Part shown: piece by piece, positions 9,554 to 19,183 of the stretch
How the letters are laid out: each line of letters starts with the position of its first letter
Numbering within the stretch: the stretch's first letter is position 1
Source of the DNA: Aquincola tertiaricarbonis
GTDB lineage: Bacteria > Pseudomonadota > Gammaproteobacteria > Burkholderiales > Burkholderiaceae_C
NCBI RefSeq assembly: GCF_023573145.1
Contig: NZ_CP097635.1
Location: forward strand, 1,860,001 to 1,924,000
DNA: 64,000 nucleotides
Reading direction: 5' to 3'
The notes under the pieces: generated by a model
What the model saw: the letters and a program-made list of their open reading frames with translations, nothing else
Databases searched by the model: none
What the model was told of the DNA's origin: nothing
Translations under genes and position numbers: made by a program

Positions 9554-9692
9554 GCGGGCTCCTTGGAGACTCGGGGTCGCGAAGGACAGGCGCCTTCGCA
9601 CAACTTGAGTGCCATTATTCGAGCCGGGTCCCGGCGCCGATGCCGGGAAAAGGGGCCGGTTTGCTGTGCAGACCGGGGTCGGGATCAGCTGA

Positions 9693-10913
9693 TCAGGCGA
9701 TCAGGTCGACGACGCCGCGGGCGGCCCGCAGGGGTTGGGCCGGGGCCAGCGCGGCCAGGTCGTCGCCGCCTGCAGTGCCGCCGACGCCCCGCACGCCAGC
9801 CTCGCGGCGGCCGTTGTCGTCGCGGCCGGGCTGGCCGCCGGCGCCGGAGTTCTGCGCGAACACGCCGCCGCCGGCCAGCGTGAAGCCGCCGGCGCTCAGC
9901 GCGGCGGCCAGGTCGGGCAGGCTGTTTTCCAGCGCGGCGCGGGTGGCCGCCATGTCGGCCCCGAAGGACACATGGGCCTGGGTGCCGGTCAGGTCGATCT
10001 GCACCGAGATCGGCCCCATCTCGGCCGGGTTCAGTTCCAGCCGTGCCTGCTGGATACCGTCGCGCACCAGCATGCTGACCTGCGCCCCCAGCGCGGGAGC
10101 AAAGGCCGGTGAATCCAGCGCCGCCGCCAGGTGGCTGGTGAAGGGCGCTGCCGGGCCGGCGGCTTCGGCCGGCGCGCTGGGCGTGGTGCCATCGGCCGCG
10201 GCCAGGGCACGCACCGCATCGGCGGCGGGCGCGGTGGTGTCGCTGCGCTGGGCGGCCTGCGGCGCGGCGGCTTCGGCCTTCTGCGTGGCCTCGGCCAGGG
10301 CGGCTGCAAAGCGGCCCGCGGCCTCGCCCGGGGCGGCCTGCGCGCCGTTGGCGGCGCCTGCCGTGCCGGCGCCGGTGGCGGCCTCCTGGCCTTCCACGCG
10401 GCCGGCCAGCTCCGTGCCGGGCGCGCCCTTGGCCGTGCCCACGCCCGCGCTGCGGCGACCACCGGGGCCACCGTTCTCGGGGCCCGTGTCGCCCTGCCGG
10501 CCACGGGCCAGGCGTTCGGCGCCGCCGGGCAGCAGGCTGGCCAGCCAGGCCGCGGGGTCGGTGTTGCCGGGGGTCTTGCCGGTGCCGCCTTCGGCCGGTT
10601 CGGCCTCGGCCTCGTCGGTGGCTTCGGCACTGGCCTCAGCGGCCGGCTTGGCGCTGGCATTGGCATCCGCGCGCGGCGCTGCGGCTTCGCGGGCCAGCCG
10701 GTCCTGCGCCTCGCGGGCAGCGGCGGCCGCGCGGGCGGCGTTGGCATTGGCGGCGGCGGTCTTGGCCGACTGGGCCTGCGCCAGCTGGCGGGCAAAGGCG
10801 TCCGGCGCCTCGTCGGCCGCGGTGGGTGCGCCGGCTTGCCCGTTGGCGGGCTGCGGGGCACGCGGCGCCTGCAGGCTGGGCAGGTTGCTGGACGAGACGG
10901 CGGAGTTCAGCAT
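9693..10913 (-). CDS. fliK: Flagellar hook-length control protein FliK
   Basis: 406 residues. The first ~270 are low-complexity Ala/Pro/Gly-rich, the usual disordered ruler part. The C-terminal Flg_hook domain (about 290-370) contains ARLELNPAEMGPISVQI and HVSFGADMAATRAALENSLPDL. FliK is exported, measures hook length and switches the export gate to filament substrates. It is preceded by fliJ and starts a subgroup ending before fliL (139 nt gap). Low-complexity sequence on the other strand produces long spurious frames here. Confidence 0.93.
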   Translation of the reverse strand: MLNSAVSSSNLPSLQAPRAPQPANGQAGAPTAADEAPDAFARQLAQAQSAKTAAANANAARAAAAAREAQDRLAREAAAPRADANASAKPAAEASAEATDEAEAEPAEGGTGKTPGNTDPAAWLASLLPGGAERLARGRQGDTGPENGGPGGRRSAGVGTAKGAPGTELAGRVEGQEAATGAGTAGAANGAQAAPGEAAGRFAAALAEATQKAEAAAPQAAQRSDTTAPAADAVRALAAADGTTPSAPAEAAGPAAPFTSHLAAALDSPAFAPALGAQVSMLVRDGIQQARLELNPAEMGPISVQIDLTGTQAHVSFGADMAATRAALENSLPDLAAALSAGGFTLAGGGVFAQNSGAGGQPGRDDNGRREAGVRGVGGTAGGDDLAALAPAQPLRAARGVVDLIA

Positions 10914-10960
10914 GGCAAACCTCGGGGCGGGCGGAGGGGTGGGCGGGTGAGGCGGGGCTA

Positions 10961-11413
10961 TCAGCCGGCCGTGGCCGGGCGCCAGGCGGCGCGGCTGGCG
11001 GCTTCGTCGGTCTGTTTCTGGTCTCGGCGCTCGGCGGCGCGCAGCGCCTCGGCCTGGCGGCGCTCGATCAGCTTGCGCACCGAGGCCACGCGGATCTCCT
11101 GCGCCGTCAGCGCCTCGCGGGCGCGCTGCACCTGCGTTTCGGCATGGGTGGCCACGCGCGCCTGCTGGGCGATGGCTTCTTCCAGCCGCTGCGCAAAGTC
11201 CTGGTAGCAGCGCACGATGTCCATCGTGCCGGCGGTGCGGAACTGGCTGGACCAGCGCTTGTGATAGTCGTCGCGGTAGACCACCAGCTGCTCGGCCTGC
11301 TGGCGGGCCGTCTGCGCGCGGGCCTGCGCCTGCTGCAGCGCGCTGAGCAGGTTGTCGCGCTCGGTGGTCTCGCGCTCCAGCAGCGTGGCCAGGGCCTGGG
11401 TGTTGTCAGCCAT
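10961..11413 (-). CDS. fliJ: Flagellar export chaperone FliJ
   Basis: 150 residues, almost wholly alpha-helical coiled coil, with the family pattern LATLLERETTERDNLLSAL near the start and YRDDYHKRWSSQF about residue 46. FliJ is the central stalk of the FliI ATPase ring and escorts chaperone-substrate complexes. It begins 6 nt after the fliI stop, in the standard fliH-fliI-fliJ order. Confidence 0.94.
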   Translation of the reverse strand: MADNTQALATLLERETTERDNLLSALQQAQARAQTARQQAEQLVVYRDDYHKRWSSQFRTAGTMDIVRCYQDFAQRLEEAIAQQARVATHAETQVQRAREALTAQEIRVASVRKLIERRQAEALRAAERRDQKQTDEAASRAAWRPATAG

Positions 11414-11419
11414 CTAGCG

Positions 11420-12841
11420 TCATCCCCCCAGTTGGGCCAATTGGCGGCGGCTGGCTTCCAGCGTGGCCTGCTCGTGCATGCCCTGCTGCAGCAGCGACAC
11501 CATCGCCGGATGGCAGCGCACCGCCAGGTCCAGCTCATGGTCGTGGCCGGGGGCATAGGCGCCCAGCTGGATCAGGTCGCGCGCCTTGTTGTACTTGGCC
11601 AGCAGCTGGCGGCCGCGGCGGGCGGCGTCGATGTGGTCCTTGGTGGCCACCGAGGTCATCACCCGCGAGATGGATTTCTCCACGTCGATGGCCGGGTAGT
11701 GCCCCGCCTCGGCCAGCTCGCGGCTGAGCACGATGTGCCCGTCCAGGATGCCGCGCGCCGCGTCGGCGATCGGATCCTGCTGGTCGTCGCCTTCGCTCAG
11801 CACGGTGTAAAAGGCGGTGATGCTGCCCACGCCATTGAGGCCGTTGCCCGACCGTTCCACCAGCTGCGGCAGCTTGGCAAAGCAGCTGGGCGGGTAGCCC
11901 TTGGTGGCCGGCGGCTCGCCGATGGCCAGCGCGATCTCGCGCTGCGCCATCGCGTAGCGGGTCAGGCTGTCCATCAGCAGCAGCACATGCTGGCCGCGGT
12001 CGCGGAAGTGCTCGGCAATCGCGGTGGCATAGCTGGCGCCCTGCATGCGCACCAGCGGCGGCGCGTCGGCCGGCGCGGCCACCACCACCGAGCGGCGGAT
12101 GCCTTCTTCGCCCAGGATGTCCTCGATGAACTCCTTGACTTCGCGGCCCCGCTCGCCGATCAGGCCCACCACGATCACGTCGGCCTGGGTGTAGCGGGCC
12201 ATCATGCCCAGCAGCACCGACTTGCCCACGCCGGTGCCCGCGAACAGGCCCAGGCGCTGGCCACGGCCCACGGTGAGCATGGCGTTGATGGCGCGCACGC
12301 CGGTGTCCAGCGGCTGGCGCACCGGGTCGCGGTCCATCGCATTGATCGGGCGGCGCACCAGCGGCTCGGTGTCCACGCCTTGCAGCGGGCCGCGGCGGTC
12401 CATCGGCTGGCCGTGCGAATCCACCACGCGGCCCAGCAGGCCGTCGCCCATCGGCAGGTGCAGGCCGCGGTCTTCGCTGCGTCGCCAGGGGCGGTTTTCC
12501 ACGCCCAGGCGCGGCGGCACGCGCGGGGCGGCACGCGGCACCACGCGGGCGCCGCTGGCCAGGCCGTGCAGCTCGCCGGTGGGCATCAGAAAGGCGCGGT
12601 CGCCGTTGAAGCCGACCACCTCGGCCAGCACCGGCGGCTGGCCGTCCATGCGCACTTCACACACCGCGCCCACCGGCGCGCGCACGCCGGCCGCTTCCAG
12701 CACCAGGCCGGTCACGCGCACCAGCACGCCTTCGCTGTCCAGCGGCAGCGGGGCGGCGGCAAAGGCCTGCAGGTCGGTCTGGAAGCGCTGCCACTTCTCG
12801 GCGCGGCTCATCTCCGCGCGGTTCATCACCGGGGCCGTCAT
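11420..12841 (-). CDS. fliI: Flagellum-specific ATPase FliI
   Basis: 473 residues. The Walker A motif AGTGVGKS lies at 201-208, with Walker [12 protein letters not shown] about 286 and the conserved [15 protein letters not shown] about 231. This F1-beta-like ATPase powers unfolding and delivery of flagellar export substrates, held at the gate by FliH and FliJ. The start overlaps the end of fliH by 4 nt (ATGA), which fixes it. Confidence 0.98.
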   Translation of the reverse strand: MTAPVMNRAEMSRAEKWQRFQTDLQAFAAAPLPLDSEGVLVRVTGLVLEAAGVRAPVGAVCEVRMDGQPPVLAEVVGFNGDRAFLMPTGELHGLASGARVVPRAAPRVPPRLGVENRPWRRSEDRGLHLPMGDGLLGRVVDSHGQPMDRRGPLQGVDTEPLVRRPINAMDRDPVRQPLDTGVRAINAMLTVGRGQRLGLFAGTGVGKSVLLGMMARYTQADVIVVGLIGERGREVKEFIEDILGEEGIRRSVVVAAPADAPPLVRMQGASYATAIAEHFRDRGQHVLLLMDSLTRYAMAQREIALAIGEPPATKGYPPSCFAKLPQLVERSGNGLNGVGSITAFYTVLSEGDDQQDPIADAARGILDGHIVLSRELAEAGHYPAIDVEKSISRVMTSVATKDHIDAARRGRQLLAKYNKARDLIQLGAYAPGHDHELDLAVRCHPAMVSLLQQGMHEQATLEASRRQLAQLGG

Positions 12842-13617
12842 GCTTCGCCCTCGTAGGGCACGTCCTGCCCCAGCACCGCGGCGGCCTGCGCCCAGCGGCT
12901 GTCGATGCGGGCGTCGATGCGGCCGACGTCCGATTCGATCAGGCAGCCGCCGCGCAGCACCTGCGAAGAAGGCATCAGCCGCGCGCCGCGGGCTTCCAGC
13001 GCTTCGGCCGCGCCGCTGGCCACGATGCTCAGGTCGTCGGGGTTCACGAACACGCGGATGTGGCGGGCCGACAGCAGCACCGCGTTCACCGCCTCCTCGG
13101 CCACGCGGGCCACCAGCTCGGGCCGGGTGCTCACCTCGGCGCGCACCACCTGGCGCGCCAGCTGGGTGGCGGTGGCGGCCACGGTGGCGGCCAGTTGCTG
13201 TTCCAGCGCATCCAGCTGCGCCTGGAAGGCGTTCACCAGCTGGCCCACCTGGGCCATGGTCTGCTGCGCAAAGCTCTGCTTGAAGCCTTCCAGCGCCACC
13301 AGGCCGTCGCGGTAGCCGTCCTGGTAGCCACCCTGGCGGGCTTCGGCCACGGCAGCCTGCAGCTCTTGCATCGTGGGGCCGGCCGGCGCGGCGGGTGCGG
13401 GCTCGGGCATCGGCTCGGGCGGCGGCGGGGCCGGCGGCGGCTCGGGCGCGCGCCGCAGGCTGGCCGGAATCTCGTCGAAGCCGCTGCCGAAGCTGTCGGG
13501 CCGCCAGGCGGCAAAGCCCTGCAGCTCTTCGCGCGGGATGAAGCGCGCGTAGCTGGAAGCGGGCCGGTTGCCACCGGCCGGGGGCTTGGGCGCGTCGTCC
13601 TTAGACGAAGTCGTCAT
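12838..13617 (-). CDS. fliH: Flagellar assembly protein FliH
   Basis: 259 residues. A Pro-rich N-terminal region with [14 protein letters not shown] (about 25) is followed by a coiled-coil middle and the FliH/HrpE C-terminal domain. FliH is the negative regulator and stator of FliI, linking it to the C-ring and FlhA. It overlaps fliG at its start by 17 nt and fliI at its end by 4 nt. Confidence 0.94.
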   Translation of the reverse strand: MTTSSKDDAPKPPAGGNRPASSYARFIPREELQGFAAWRPDSFGSGFDEIPASLRRAPEPPPAPPPPEPMPEPAPAAPAGPTMQELQAAVAEARQGGYQDGYRDGLVALEGFKQSFAQQTMAQVGQLVNAFQAQLDALEQQLAATVAATATQLARQVVRAEVSTRPELVARVAEEAVNAVLLSARHIRVFVNPDDLSIVASGAAEALEARGARLMPSSQVLRGGCLIESDVGRIDARIDSRWAQAAAVLGQDVPYEGEA

Positions 13618-14605
13618 CGCCTGCGCCTCCCAGCACGATCTGGCCTTCGTCCGCCAGTCGGCGCACGATCTTCAGCATTTCCTTCTGCTCGGCTTCCACT
13701 TCCGACAGCCGCACCGGGCCGCGGCCTTCCAGGTCTTCGCGCAGCGTTTCGGCGGCGCGGCTGGACATGTTGCGGAAGATCTTCTCGCGCAGCTCGGCCG
13801 AGGCGCCCTTGAGCGCGATGACCAGCGACTCGCTCTGCACTTCCTTGAGCACGGTCTGGATGCCCTTGTCGTCCACCTTGTCGAGGTCGTCGAAGGTGAA
13901 CATGTTGTCCATGATCTTCTGGGCCAGGTCGTTGTCCGACTCGCGGATGTAGTCCAGCGCCGAGGTTTCCACCGCGGAGCCCAGCATGTTGATGATCTCG
14001 GCCGCGGCCTTGATGCCGCCCAGGTTGGCCTTGCGTGCACGCTCGCCGCCGGCCAGCACCTTGCTCATCACCTCGTTCAGGTCCTTCATCGCCGAAGGCT
14101 GGATGCCGTCCAGCGTGGCGATGCGGATCAGCACCTCGTTGCGTTGCCGTTCGGTGAAGCACTTGAGCACCGAGCTGGCCTGGTCGAAGTCCAGGTGCAC
14201 CAGGATGGCGGCCACGATCTGCGGGTGCTCGTTGCGCAGCAGCTCGGCCACGCTCAGCGCGTCCATCCACTTCAGGCTCTCGATGCCGCTGGTGTCGCCG
14301 CCCTGCAGGATGCGGTCGATCAGCAGGTTGGCGCGGTCTTCGCCCAGCGCCTTGCGCAGCACCGCCTTGACGTATTCGTCGTTGTCGGGCACCAGCATCT
14401 GCTCGTTGGTGGCGTTCTCGGTGAAGCGGGTGAGCACCGCTTCCAGCCGGTCGCGCGGCACCGTCTTCATCTTGGCGATGGTCTCGCCCAGCTTCTGCAC
14501 CTCCTTGGGCGACAGATGCTTGAACACCTCGGCGGCGTCCTCCTCGCCCAGCGACATCAGGAGGATGGCCGCGTCTTCGGCGCCGGTGTCTTCTTCCTTG
14601 GCCAT
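13601..14605 (-). CDS. fliG: Flagellar motor switch protein FliG
   Basis: 334 residues, standard length. N-terminal AAILLMSLGEEDAAEVFKHL, the middle domain EHPQIVAAILVHL and the C-terminal torque helix region (FTFDDLDKVDDKGIQTVL to REKIFRNMSSRAAE) are all recognisable. FliG sits on the FliF MS-ring and interacts electrostatically with the MotA stator. It lies 25 nt after fliF. Confidence 0.98.
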   Translation of the reverse strand: MAKEEDTGAEDAAILLMSLGEEDAAEVFKHLSPKEVQKLGETIAKMKTVPRDRLEAVLTRFTENATNEQMLVPDNDEYVKAVLRKALGEDRANLLIDRILQGGDTSGIESLKWMDALSVAELLRNEHPQIVAAILVHLDFDQASSVLKCFTERQRNEVLIRIATLDGIQPSAMKDLNEVMSKVLAGGERARKANLGGIKAAAEIINMLGSAVETSALDYIRESDNDLAQKIMDNMFTFDDLDKVDDKGIQTVLKEVQSESLVIALKGASAELREKIFRNMSSRAAETLREDLEGRGPVRLSEVEAEQKEMLKIVRRLADEGQIVLGGAGDDDFV

Positions 14606-14630
14606 GTCTGGCTTGTCCTTCCTGGGCCGG

Positions 14631-16346
14631 TCAGGCGGCTTCGCCGCTCATCCAGCCGCGCACGATGTTGGCCACCACCAGCGGGTTCTCGCGGGCCAGC
14701 TGGCGGGCCTGCTCCAGCTTCTCGATCGACTTGGGTGCTTCCAGCGCCACCAGCTCCTCGCTGCCGGGCAGGGCCAGCGGATCGTCGGCCACGGCATCGA
14801 GCTGCGCGGTCGCTTCCTCCGGCTCGGGCTCGGGCGGCCGGGCCGCCTTGAGCGCCGGGCGCACCAGGCCGAACACGATGATCAGCGCCACCAGGGCCAG
14901 CGACAGCGGCACCGCCGCGGTCTTCATCAGGTCACGCACTTCCTGCTGCTTCCACAGCGGCAGCTCGTCCTCTTCCTTGGGCGGCTCCACGCGGAAGGGG
15001 GCGTTGATCAGCTTGACCGAGTCGCCACGCTCCTTGTTGAAGCCGATGCTCTCTTGCACCAGCTGGGTGAGCTTGTCCAGCTCCTCCTGCGTCAGCGGCA
15101 CCGAGGTGGGCTTGCCCTTGGGGTCGGTGCCGGTGCGGTGGTTCACCACCACGGCCGCGGTCAGCCGCTTGATGGTGCCGGTGGCGCCGCGCGTCACCTG
15201 CACCGTCTTGTCCACTTCGTAGTTGGTCACGTTCTCGCGGCGCAGCTGGTTGCCGGCGCTGGCGCCTGCCTGCGCGCCCTGCATCGGCTGCGAGGCGCCG
15301 TTGATGGGCGCGGTGGCCGGCACCGGCGGCTGGTTGGTGGCCGCGCCGGGCACGCCGCTGGGCATGGCCGGCGTGCCGGCATTCGATTCCAGGCTTTGCT
15401 GGCTGCGCACCGCGGCCGCCGCATTGGGGCCCTGGTTGGGGCGGAACTGCTCCGAGGTGGATTCGCTCTGCGAGAAGTCCAGGTCGGCGGTGACGTTGGC
15501 GCGCAGGTTGTCGCGGCCCACCACCGGCTCCAGGATGTCGGTCACGCGCTTGAGGTAGATCGCCTCGATCTGCTGGATGCGCTTGAGCTGCTGCTCGTCC
15601 AGGCTTTGGCCGCTGCCATCGGGCGAATCGGACAGCAGCGCGCCGGTCTGGTCCAGCACGCTCACGGCCTTGGGGTTCAGCTCAGGCACCGAAGAAGACA
15701 CCAGGTGCACGATGCCCGCGATCTGCGAGCGGTCCAGCGTGCGGCCGGGGTGCAGCGTCAGCAGGATGGAGGCCGAGGGCTTCTGCTGTTCGCGGAAAAA
15801 GCCGTTCTGGTTGGGCAGCGCCAGGTGCACGCGGGCGTTTTCCACCGAGCCCAGCGCCAGGATGGAGCGGGTGAGTTCACCTTCCAGCCCGCGCTGGAAG
15901 GTGAGGCGTTCCTGGAACTGCGTCTGCCCGAAGCGGGCGTTGTCCATCAGCTCGAAGCCGACGACCGAGCCCTTGGGCAGGCCGGCGGTGGCCAGCTTCA
16001 GGCGGATGTCGTGCACCTTGTCGGCCGGCACCAGGATGGCGTTGCCGCCTTCGGTGTAGCGGTAGGGCACGTTCATCTGCGCCAGCTGCGCCACCACGGC
16101 GCCGCCGTCCTTTTCGCTCAGGTTGGCGAACAGCACCTTGTAGTCGTCGGGCTTGTTCCACAGCAGCAGCGCCACCATCACCGCCACCAGACCGGCCGCG
16201 GCCACGCCCAGCATCACCTTCGACTTGGTGGGCATGGCCATCAGCCGACCCAGCGTGGTGGCCGGCACCGCCACGGGCGCCGGTGTGCCATCGGGGGTGG
16301 CGGGGGTCAGGGCCTGGTTGGGCAGGGGGGCGAGGGCGGTGTCCAT
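14631..16346 (-). CDS. fliF: Flagellar MS-ring protein FliF
   Basis: 571 residues with two transmembrane segments (about 42-62 and near residue 480) flanking a periplasmic YscJ/FliF ring domain. GALLSDSPDG, NYEVDKTV and the C-terminal FliG-binding tail are visible. FliF forms the inner-membrane MS-ring on which the basal body is built. ATG 16346 leads into the conserved part; an in-frame ATG at 16373 (9 codons longer) cannot be excluded. It heads the leftward fliFGHIJK run and is divergent from fliE, with 176 nt between. Confidence 0.97.
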   Translation of the reverse strand: MDTALAPLPNQALTPATPDGTPAPVAVPATTLGRLMAMPTKSKVMLGVAAAGLVAVMVALLLWNKPDDYKVLFANLSEKDGGAVVAQLAQMNVPYRYTEGGNAILVPADKVHDIRLKLATAGLPKGSVVGFELMDNARFGQTQFQERLTFQRGLEGELTRSILALGSVENARVHLALPNQNGFFREQQKPSASILLTLHPGRTLDRSQIAGIVHLVSSSVPELNPKAVSVLDQTGALLSDSPDGSGQSLDEQQLKRIQQIEAIYLKRVTDILEPVVGRDNLRANVTADLDFSQSESTSEQFRPNQGPNAAAAVRSQQSLESNAGTPAMPSGVPGAATNQPPVPATAPINGASQPMQGAQAGASAGNQLRRENVTNYEVDKTVQVTRGATGTIKRLTAAVVVNHRTGTDPKGKPTSVPLTQEELDKLTQLVQESIGFNKERGDSVKLINAPFRVEPPKEEDELPLWKQQEVRDLMKTAAVPLSLALVALIIVFGLVRPALKAARPPEPEPEEATAQLDAVADDPLALPGSEELVALEAPKSIEKLEQARQLARENPLVVANIVRGWMSGEAA

Positions 16347-16522
16347 GCAAGGGCGGTTCGAGCGTGGCGCCATTGTTCGGCGCCAGCCCGCCCGGCTATA
16401 GGAGGAACAGTCCAGCAAACCGGCGTCAGTTCGCACCACCGTAGCGCGGCGGGCGACCCTACATTCGCTGCCATGGCAAGGTCCCCCCAGGTCTGCCAGG
16501 AACGCCGCCCGAGACACCCGCC

Positions 16523-16846
16523 ATGGAACTCAAGCTCAAGCCCTTCGACTTTGCCCAGGCCACGGCCCGCGCCGGCCTGCGCACCGACGGTCAGCCGCTG
16601 CGCACGCCCAAGACGGCCGAGGGCGGCAGCTTCCAGACCGAGATGACCCGCGCCCTGAAGGCCGTGAGCGCCCAGCAGCAGGAGGCCCAGCGCCTGCAGC
16701 GCGAGGTGCAGCTGGACAACCCCACCGTGAGCCTGGAGCAGACCATGGTGGCGATGCAGAAGTCGCAGATCGGCTTCCAGGCCGCGCTGACGGTGCGCGG
16801 CCGTCTGGTACAGGCCTACTCGGAAATCATGAACATGCAGGTGTGA
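16523..16846 (+). CDS. fliE: Flagellar hook-basal body protein FliE
   Basis: 107 residues, normal FliE size. The C-terminal part NPTVSLEQTMVAMQKSQIGF is diagnostic. FliE is an early export substrate that joins the MS-ring to the rod. It is transcribed divergently from fliF, so the 16347-16522 gap must carry both promoters; I could not identify convincing sigma motifs there. Confidence 0.96.
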   Translation: MELKLKPFDFAQATARAGLRTDGQPLRTPKTAEGGSFQTEMTRALKAVSAQQQEAQRLQREVQLDNPTVSLEQTMVAMQKSQIGFQAALTVRGRLVQAYSEIMNMQV

Positions 16847-16850
16847 TGTT

Positions 16851-16950
16851 GGCCCCCAAGCTCGCGCTGCTCGCTGCCCCCCAAGGGGGCGCACCCGCCC
16901 TTGGGGCGGCCCGGCGGGCGGGTGGTTGCCCCCAAGCTCGCTGCGCTCGT
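16851..16950. repeat. GC-rich intergenic repeat cluster after fliE
   Basis: Two imperfect direct copies of GCCCCCAAGCTCGC followed by a variable GC stretch (about 16852 and 16928) flank a hairpin (GCCCCC, AA, GGGGGC near 16877) and a CTTGGGGCGGCCCGGCGG core. The core is the complement of the one near 8880. It lies between the convergent ends of fliE and the deaminase gene and may act as a bidirectional terminator. Confidence 0.5.
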
Positions 16951-16958
16951 GGGCTTCG

Positions 16959-18020
16959 TTACACGCACGCCGGCTTCAGAAAGTCGATCTGCCGCAGGTA
17001 GGCCGCCTGCGTGGGGCCGTCTATCCAGGCACCCTGGAAGGCGTTGCGGCAGAACTGCGCCATCTCGGCCCGGGTGAAGCGGCCGTGGGCGGCCACTCGG
17101 GGCAGCATGCGGCCCAACGTGCCACTGGCCAGCAGGCCGGGGTCGTCGGAGTTGATGGTCACGCGCAGGCCGTGCTGCAGCATGGCGCGTATGCGCTCCA
17201 CCCGCCGCGGCTGCGGGTCGCGCAGGCGCCAGGTGGGGCAGGCCGTCAGGCAGGTGCCGCGCTGGCGCAGCTGCTCGATCAGGTCGGGGTCTTCCAGGCA
17301 GTTGATGCCGTGGTCGATGCGCTCCACCCCCAGCAGCTCGATGCACTGCCAGATGTGCTTGACCGAGTCCACCTGGTCCACGTCGCAGTGGGCCGTCAGC
17401 CTGTAGCCCTGCTCACGCGCCCGGCGGTACACCTCGACGAACTTCGACGGCGGGTTGCCCGCCTCGTTCGAGTCCAGGCCCAGGCCGACGATCCAGCCGC
17501 ATTCGCGGTAGGGCGCGGCTTCGTCCAGCGTGGCCAGCGCACTGTCCACGCTGCGGTCGCGGTTGATGCAGAGGATCAGCTGCGCCTGCACGCCCCAGGT
17601 GGCGCGGCCGTACTGCAGCGCTTCGTACAGGCCCACCACCACGTCGGCCATCGGCACCCCGCGTGAGGTATGGGCCTGCGGGTCGAACGAGATCTCCGCG
17701 TAGCGCACACCCTCTCGGTGGCACTGGTCCAGGTAGGCCAGCGCGGTGTCGAAGAAGTCGCTGCGCGTGGACAGCAGCTCGATGCCACCGTAGTAGCAAT
17801 CCAGCATCTGCTTCAGGTCCACCTCGGGGCTGCCGCTGCCGCCGAAGTGGTGCGTCTGCTCGATCTGCTCCAGCGTCATCGACGCCATCGCATGTCGGTT
17901 GCGCCGGGCCAGCGCCAGCTTCTGGGCGGGCGTCAGCGTGCCTTCGATGTGCAGGTGCAGCTCGGCCTTCGGCAGCGCCGCGCAAAAGGCCGCATCGGCC
18001 AACAGCGGGGGCGCGTTCAT
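16959..18020 (-). CDS. Adenosine/adenine deaminase family amidohydrolase
   Basis: 353 residues of the adenosine deaminase superfamily: metal ligands in ELHLHIEGTL (H22, H24), the H211 position, the H237 of RIDHG, and the tandem aspartates of NSDDPG (D292, D293). Family members hydrolytically deaminate adenosine, adenine or related purines using Zn2+. The usual HAGE segment after the third histidine is replaced by HCDVDQ, so the proton-shuttle glutamate is absent from its normal place. This marks a divergent subfamily whose substrate I cannot name. It overlaps the upstream binding-protein gene by 4 nt (ATGA), and a LysR gene lies divergently beyond, suggesting a small catabolic uptake operon for a purine-like or other organic compound. 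Confidence 0.75.
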   Translation of the reverse strand: MNAPPLLADAAFCAALPKAELHLHIEGTLTPAQKLALARRNRHAMASMTLEQIEQTHHFGGSGSPEVDLKQMLDCYYGGIELLSTRSDFFDTALAYLDQCHREGVRYAEISFDPQAHTSRGVPMADVVVGLYEALQYGRATWGVQAQLILCINRDRSVDSALATLDEAAPYRECGWIVGLGLDSNEAGNPPSKFVEVYRRAREQGYRLTAHCDVDQVDSVKHIWQCIELLGVERIDHGINCLEDPDLIEQLRQRGTCLTACPTWRLRDPQPRRVERIRAMLQHGLRVTINSDDPGLLASGTLGRMLPRVAAHGRFTRAEMAQFCRNAFQGAWIDGPTQAAYLRQIDFLKPACV

Positions 18021-19030
18021 TCGAGGTTGATCTTCTTGGCGGTGATCAACCGCGCGAACTGGTCGCGGTTGGTCACCAGGAAACGCGCGAAGGCATCTGC
18101 CGGCGCGGGCGCCGCCTCGATGCCCAGCTCCTGCAGGCGCCTGCGCGCGTCTTCGGTGGACAAGGCGGCCATCAAGGCCTGCTGCATCTGCGCCATCACC
18201 GGCGCCGGCGCCCCGGCCGGCGCAAACACGCCGAACCACACCGAGACGTCCAGCGGCTTCACCCCGGGTTGCTCGGCCGCGGTCGGTACGTCGGGCAGCA
18301 GCGGTGAGCGGCTGGCCGTGGTCACCGCATAAGCCTTGAGCTTGCCGGCACGCAGGTGCTGCAGCACCGAGCCGGCCGGCAGCACCGCCAGGTCCAGCTG
18401 GTTGCCCTGCAGGTCGGTCATGATCTGGGTGCTCACCGCATACGGGATGTGCTGCATGCTCACCCCGGCCGACTGCATGAACAGCTCGCCCGCCAGGTGC
18501 AGCGAGGTGCCGATGCCCGAGGTGCCGTAGCTGAAGCCATCGGGCTTTGCGCGGATCAGCGCCAGCAGCTCGGCCAGGTTGCGGGCCGGCAACTCCGGCT
18601 TGCCCACCAGCACCAGCGGCGCCGTGCCCACCCGCACCACCGGGCTCAGGTCCCTCAGCCCGTCGTAGCGGGTGGTGGTGGGCCGCACCAGCGGCGCCAG
18701 CAGGATGGTGCTTTCCACGCCCAGCACGAAGGTGTAGCCATCCGGCTTGGCCGCGGCTGCCCGCGCGGTGCCGATGGCGCCGCCGGCGCCCGACACGTTG
18801 TCCACGATGAAGTTGCCCTTGAGCCGCTGCGCCAGCTCGGTGGCCAGGTAGCGGCCCAGCACGTCGGGGTTGGAGCCGGCGGCATAGGGCACCACCAGCG
18901 TCACCGGCCGTGAGGGCCAGGCTTCAGCCGGGGTGGCCGGCTGCGCGCCAGCGCCATGGGTGCCCAGCGCCAGCGTGCCCACCAGAAGGCCCGCGGCGGC
19001 GCGGCGGGAGACTGCTTTCAGTTTGATCAT
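18017..19030 (-). CDS. Bug-type (TctC) periplasmic substrate-binding protein
   Basis: 337 residues. It has a signal peptide (about 1-29, ending GAGAQ) and then the Bug family start WPSRPVTLVVPYAAGSNPDVLGR, plus GAGGAIGTARAAAAKPDGYTF. These proteins bind carboxylates and other small molecules in the periplasm and are hugely expanded in Burkholderiales. There is no tctA/tctB permease nearby. It is cotranscribed with the deaminase-like gene and divergent from lysR, so its ligand may be related to that enzyme's substrate. Confidence 0.92.
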   Translation of the reverse strand: MIKLKAVSRRAAAGLLVGTLALGTHGAGAQPATPAEAWPSRPVTLVVPYAAGSNPDVLGRYLATELAQRLKGNFIVDNVSGAGGAIGTARAAAAKPDGYTFVLGVESTILLAPLVRPTTTRYDGLRDLSPVVRVGTAPLVLVGKPELPARNLAELLALIRAKPDGFSYGTSGIGTSLHLAGELFMQSAGVSMQHIPYAVSTQIMTDLQGNQLDLAVLPAGSVLQHLRAGKLKAYAVTTASRSPLLPDVPTAAEQPGVKPLDVSVWFGVFAPAGAPAPVMAQMQQALMAALSTEDARRRLQELGIEAAPAPADAFARFLVTNRDQFARLITAKKINLE

Positions 19031-19183
19031 GCTTTGCCTGCAAATGTTTCAAAAAGTCTAGGCAGCACAAGCGCAGGCACCCATGGCTGGCGCAGCATGG
19101 GGCCATGCGGCAGGCGCCACTTGCAGCCGTCACAATCGCTGCGAAGTCGCACAAACGGTATCAGTCGATAGGAATGGCATCAC

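Noticed and set aside
10131..12856. Long plus-strand frames over fliK, fliJ and fliI
   Set aside because: Shadows of Ala/Pro-rich fliK and of the fliI ATPase, with no domains of their own.
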